A DNA stretch of 64,000 nt from JAHJQZ01 sp963667595 (GTDB lineage: Bacteria > Pseudomonadota > Alphaproteobacteria > Rhizobiales > Devosiaceae): positions 162,513 through 226,512 of the forward strand of contig CAXXWD010000002.1 in NCBI GenBank assembly GCA_963667595.2, in the 5' to 3' direction. Numbering within the stretch: position 1 is the first letter of the stretch; each line of letters starts with the position of its first letter. A model generated the notes under the pieces. The model had not been told where the DNA came from, ran no database searches, and saw only the letters and a list, made by a program, of their open reading frames with translations. A program made the translations under genes and the position numbers. Positions 60,578 to 64,000 of the stretch are shown here, one piece after another.

Positions 60578-61351
60578 CTAGTGTCCCGGGTGGATAGCGT
60601 CGTGAAGATACATCGAGGTCAGCACCGCGAACACATAGGCCTGCAGTGCGGCGACCAGGAATTCGAGGGCTGTCAGGGCCACGGTCATGGCCAGCGGTAA
60701 AGTGGCGCCCAACCAGCCGAGCAGGCCGGCCGACCCCATCATCACCACGAAGCCGGCGAACACCTTCAAGGTGATATGCCCGGCCAGCATGTTGGCAAAA
60801 AGTCGGACGCTCAGCGAAACCGGCCGCGAGATGAAGGAAACGATCTCGATCAGCACCACCAGCGGCAGGATAACGGCCGGCACGCCCGAGGGAACGAACA
60901 GCCTGAGAAAACCGAATCCGTTCCGCATGACGCCGTAAACGATCACCATGCCGATGACGAAAAGGGCCAGAGCGCCGGTGATGATGATCTGCGCGGTGAT
61001 GGTGAAGAAATAGGGGAACATGCCCAGAAGGTTGCCGACGAGCACGAACATGAACAGCGAGAACACGAACGGGAAAAAGCGCATGCCTTCGGTGCCGGCC
61101 GAACTTCGAACCATGTTGGCGACGAATTCGTAGAGCATTTCCGAAACGATCTGCCAGCGGTTCGGCACGAGGCCCCGCCCGTTCGTCGACAACAAAAGAT
61201 AGCCGACGATCAGCGTGATCGTGATCAGCATGAACAGGGCGCTGTTGGTGAAGGCCAGCTGGATGCCGCCCTCGCCGTTGGAACCGCCAATGGTTCCGAT
61301 GGGGAAAATTTCGATGATATTGAATTGGTGAATCGGATCAGTGCCGGACAC
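60578..61351 (-). CDS. atpB: ATP synthase F0 subunit a
   Basis: Membrane proton channel, 257 residues, five or six helices. The essential Arg is in SLSVRLFANMLAGH. NLLGMFPYFFTI and VSFISRPVSL are typical. It follows the atpI gene by ~90 bp and precedes atpE by ~80 bp. Confidence 0.97.
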   Translation of the reverse strand: MSGTDPIHQFNIIEIFPIGTIGGSNGEGGIQLAFTNSALFMLITITLIVGYLLLSTNGRGLVPNRWQIVSEMLYEFVANMVRSSAGTEGMRFFPFVFSLFMFVLVGNLLGMFPYFFTITAQIIITGALALFVIGMVIVYGVMRNGFGFLRLFVPSGVPAVILPLVVLIEIVSFISRPVSLSVRLFANMLAGHITLKVFAGFVVMMGSAGLLGWLGATLPLAMTVALTALEFLVAALQAYVFAVLTSMYLHDAIHPGH

Positions 61352-61439
61352 GAATGCTCTCCAAAAGACCGTGACGCATCATAAGCATCACCTGCCTGCT
61401 TCCCGTTCCTTTAACGCCGGACCGCTCCAGAGGGAACAG

Positions 61440-61827
61440 TCATTCGTCGTTCTGTTCCTCCGGCCCGACCGGCGAGGCGGGCGGTTTGGCCGCTGCAGCG
61501 TTCTGTTCCGCAGCCGCCCGAACCACATTCAGCACCCCGGCCGCAAAACCGACCATTAACAGGAGGATCATTCCCCAGGGCGTGGTCCCCAAAACCTGAT
61601 CGAGCGTATACCCGATCAACGCCCCGACGATGATGGCAGCCATGAATTCCGCAGCAAAGCGGAGCGCACGGCTCATTCCTGTCATTTCCCCGTGCTGGCG
61701 GGGACTGAACGGCCTTTGAAGCCGCCCGATCCTCTTGTGCCCTGGCAATGCGTGCCGCCAGATCGTTGGTGACGCCGCTGCCCGAGCCCGCCTGCCCGGA
61801 ACGCTGCGATCGAGGTGACCGTGTCAT
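61440..61827 (-). CDS. atpI: AtpI-like ATP synthase accessory protein, frameshift in the middle
   Basis: The start (MTRSPRSQRSGQAGS, then NDLAARIARAQEDRAASKAVQSPPA) is in one frame and the remainder in another: MTGMSRALRFAAEFMAAIIVGALIGYTLDQVL with two membrane helices and an Ala/Pro-rich end. A single base too many near 61686-61692 (a GGGG/CCCC segment) explains this; 388 bp is 129 codons plus one. AtpI/UncI assists c-ring assembly. The ATG is 61 bp after the -10 box of the operon promoter. Confidence 0.85.
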
Positions 61828-61887
61828 GTGTTCACCACCACTCCCGACTGCACGCCTTACGAGAGGTGCCCCCTCGAAGTCGCGCGC

Positions 61888-61916
61888 ACCATAGTGATCG
61901 GTCCAAATCGTGTCAA
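61888..61916 (-). promoter_or_regulatory. sigma70-type promoter of the atp F0 operon
   Basis: On the minus strand TTGACA (61911-61916) is followed after exactly 17 bp by TATGGT (61888-61893), about 60 bp upstream of the atpI start. No competing signals were seen in the 188-bp gap to smc. Confidence 0.75.
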
Positions 61917-62015
61917 GCCAAGTTGCGACGATTTAACCAATTGAAAAATATAGAAATTTCGGTTCATCGCCAAGTCGTGTTGCATGCCTGTGCACCCCCT
62001 CCGCCGACGGCTCGC

Positions 62016-64000
62016 TATGCTTCGGCGACGGCCTTGGCCGTCATCAGGTCAACCGAGACCACCTGGGAGACCCCGCGTTCGGCCATCGTTTACCCCGAAA
62101 AGCCTGTTCATCCGGGACATGGTGATGGGGTTGTGGGTGATGACCATGAAGCGCGTCTCGGTGCGGGTGCGCATGGTGTCGAGAAGGTCGCAGAAGCGTT
62201 CGACATTGGCCATCGTCCAGCGGCGCGTCGACCTCGTCGAGCACGCAGATCGGCGCCGGATTGGTCAAAAAAACCGCGAAAATCAGACTGAGCGCCGTCA
62301 GCGCCTGCTCGCCACCGCTTAAAAGCGTCATGGTCTGCGGCTTCTTGCCCGGCGGCCGGGCGATGATCTCCAGCCCGGCTTCGAGCGGATCGTCGCTTTC
62401 GACAAAGGCGAGATCGGCGGTGCCGCCGCCGAAAAGCGAGGTGAACAGGTCCTTGAAATGGGCGTTGACCGTGTCGAACGCCTCGGTCAGGCGCACACGG
62501 CCTTCGCGGTTGAGATTGGCGATGCCGGTACGCAATTTGGCGATCGCCGCCACCAGATCCTCGCGATCGGCGACAAGGGCGTCGAGCTTTTCGCGGGTTT
62601 CCTCGGCTTCGCGCTCGGCGCCGAGATTGACCCCGCCCAATCGTTCGCGTTCGAGTTTCAGCCGTTCGACCTTGCGTTCCACGTCGTCCTGGTGCGGCAG
62701 GGGGGCTTCGGGCTTCAATCCCGCCGCTTCCGCAGTGCGATTGGCTGGCAGCGACAGGGTTTCCACGCAGAGCTGTTCGATCTGCTGGCGTGCTGCGATC
62801 AGGCCTTTTTGACGTTCTTCGATGCGGGCCAGTTCCTCGCGCGCCGTCCCGACCGCGTCGTGGGCGGACCGGGAGGAGCGGTCGGGCCCTCGCGCCAGAC
62901 GCCGTCTGCCTCGGCCAGGCAGTCGCCAGCCTGTTTGTGCCGCTCGGTCATTTCGGCAATGCTGGCGGCCAAGGCCTGACGGCGTTTGTCGAATCCGTCC
63001 GGTCCTTCGTCGAGCGTTTTCAGTTCCGCCCGCCAGATCCGCGGCGCGCTTGCCGAGAACCGCGGACTGCGATTCGGCGCGCTCGAGCGCCCGTCGCGCC
63101 CAGCTGGCGCTGTCATCAGTGAGCTGTTTCAACCGCGCCATGCGCAGGCGCGCCGCACCTTCGAAACTGCCGAGGCGCAGACGCGCCTGTTCCATTTGCG
63201 TCCTCAGCGCATCGCGGGCGGCTTCGCGCTCGGCCAGTACCTCTTGAGCTGCCTCTTCCGCCTCGCTCTCGGTCAGGGGCCGCGCGGGCGGTTTCGACCT
63301 GCGATTCAGTTTCCTCAAGCGTGATGCCGAGCCGTTCCCGGGCTTCGGTCAAAACGCTTTGCCGCCGACTGAGGTCGGCCAGCGCCTTTTGCGCCGTATC
63401 GAGCCCGATCTGTGCCGTCTGAATGGGCGCGCTGCGCCTCGCGCCATTCGCCGCGCGCCGCCTGCTCGGCGTGCCGCGCGGCATCGCGCGCCCGTGGTGA
63501 GCGTTGCAATCGACTCGCGCAAGTCATCGCGCCGCGTCTTGGCGGCTTCGATTTCGTCATCGAGTTCGCCGAGCCGGTTGCGCTGTGCCAGCCGCTGCGC
63601 GGCGGCGCTCGGAGCGTCGGCAGCCGCCACGAACCCGTCCCAGCGCCAGAGATCGCCTTTGACGGTGACCAGACGCTGGCCCGGCTTCAAAAAGCGGCAT
63701 CAGTTTTGGGCCGGACTCGGCATCAACGATGCCGATCTGTTTGAGACGTCTTTCGAGCAGGGCAGGGCCGGTCACGAATTTGGCCAGTGGCGTCGCGCCG
63801 TCGGGCAGGGCGGCGTCTTGCGCGCCGTCCCCCGGTTCGTTCCAGTGCAGGGGGTGCGCCGCTGTCGGACGAGGCTTCGAGATCGTCGCCGAGCGCCGCT
63901 CCCAATGCCGTTTCATAGCCCGAGGCCACCTTGAGCGCGTCGGACGATGGGCGGCCAGAGCGCGCCCCGCGCCGCCATGGAGCACCCGGGCCAGCGTCGC
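62016..64000 (-). pseudogene. smc: chromosome segregation protein SMC, C-terminal part, many frame breaks, runs off the window
   Basis: SMC ATPase of the condensin complex. From the window end inward: a hinge-proximal part in shifted frames (DGATPLAKFVTGPALLERRLKQIGIVDAESG, about 63760-63850), then coiled coil, then the head: REEVxxxIAKLRTGIANLNREGR, FTSLFGGGTADL and the ABC signature LLSGGEQALTALSLIFAVF, Walker B PICVLDEVDAPLDD. After that the frame breaks; continuing in another frame gives NVERFCDLLDTMRTRTETRFMVITHNPITMSRMN and then a third frame (MAERGVSQVVSVDLMTAKAVAEA, TAG at 62016). At least five indels are needed. The N-terminal head is outside the window. smc is upstream of the atp operon on the same strand. 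Confidence 0.85.

Noticed and set aside
1..64000. CRISPR arrays, tRNA or rRNA genes, prophage or IS elements
   Set aside because: No regularly spaced direct repeats, cloverleaf-like T-loop/acceptor patterns, integrase or transposase motifs were found by reading the window.

Overview
The window is a GC-rich chromosomal segment from an alphaproteobacterium, most likely a member of the Hyphomicrobiales (Rhizobiales). The evidence is the gene order coxB-ctaD-ctaB-coxF-ctaG-coxC-DUF983-SURF1-thrC-M16 peptidase, an atpI-B-E-b'-b F0 operon with a duplicated b subunit, a CIRCE-controlled groES, and lineage-typical small families (DUF1127, DUF2093, DUF4170, DUF6101, an IalB-type protein). The split gcvPA/gcvPB pair narrows this somewhat (Devosia-like genera are candidates), but the genus cannot be fixed from sequence alone. 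Nearly everything here is housekeeping; no prophage, IS element, CRISPR array, tRNA or rRNA gene was found.

Layout. 0-8.5 kb: the 5' end of groES (minus) with promoter and CIRCE; a polyprenyl-phosphate glycosyltransferase pair (GT2-GtrA and GT39); a divergent pair made of an NtrC-like regulator and a degenerate EAL membrane protein; a HAD hydrolase; ribF. 8.5-24 kb: ileS, lspA, a lipoprotein, an RluB-type pseudouridine synthase, rsmD, an Lrp regulator divergent from an Asp/Glu racemase, a GNAT, mutL, tadA, a patatin-like lipase, purD and xseA. 23.6-34.6 kb: DUF2093, an LpxB-related protein, DUF4170 and a CysQ-type phosphatase, DUF6101, an AT-richer stand-alone HsdR-N-type nuclease, ubiA, rsmE, gshA, a GNAT-YoaP fusion, a LysR regulator and DUF1127. 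34.6-45.7 kb: an ialB-like gene and the aa3 cytochrome oxidase operon with thrC, an M16 peptidase and a GNAT. 45.7-52 kb: a large GGDEF-EAL protein, YqgE, a DsbD-alpha-like protein, a peroxiredoxin and a lipoprotein. 52-58.8 kb: a tandem glycine riboswitch followed by gcvT-gcvH-gcvPA-gcvPB, a DUF2332 gene and an RNase T2 lipoprotein. 58.9-64 kb: the F0 ATP synthase operon with promoter and terminator, then the 3' part of smc.

The strongest anomaly is that frame-breaking indels cluster in three stretches, about 34.8-36.0, 39.3-40.4 and 61.7-64.0 kb. They hit ialB, coxB, ctaB, coxF, ctaG, coxC, atpI and smc, while all other genes read cleanly. Encoded residues remain family-like in the alternate frames, so local sequence or assembly error is more likely than true gene decay.

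Points of real biological interest are modest. They are the divergent NtrC-like/EAL pair in which both partners have lost canonical motifs, two perfect 11-4-11 inverted repeats in regulatory regions (Lrp/racemase and upstream of coxB), the orphan HsdR-N nuclease, a lspA reading frame that appears to start inside a palindromic repeat, a DUF2332 gene fused by a 1-bp overlap to the glycine cleavage operon, and several families of short dispersed repeats. No convincing new multi-gene system was seen.
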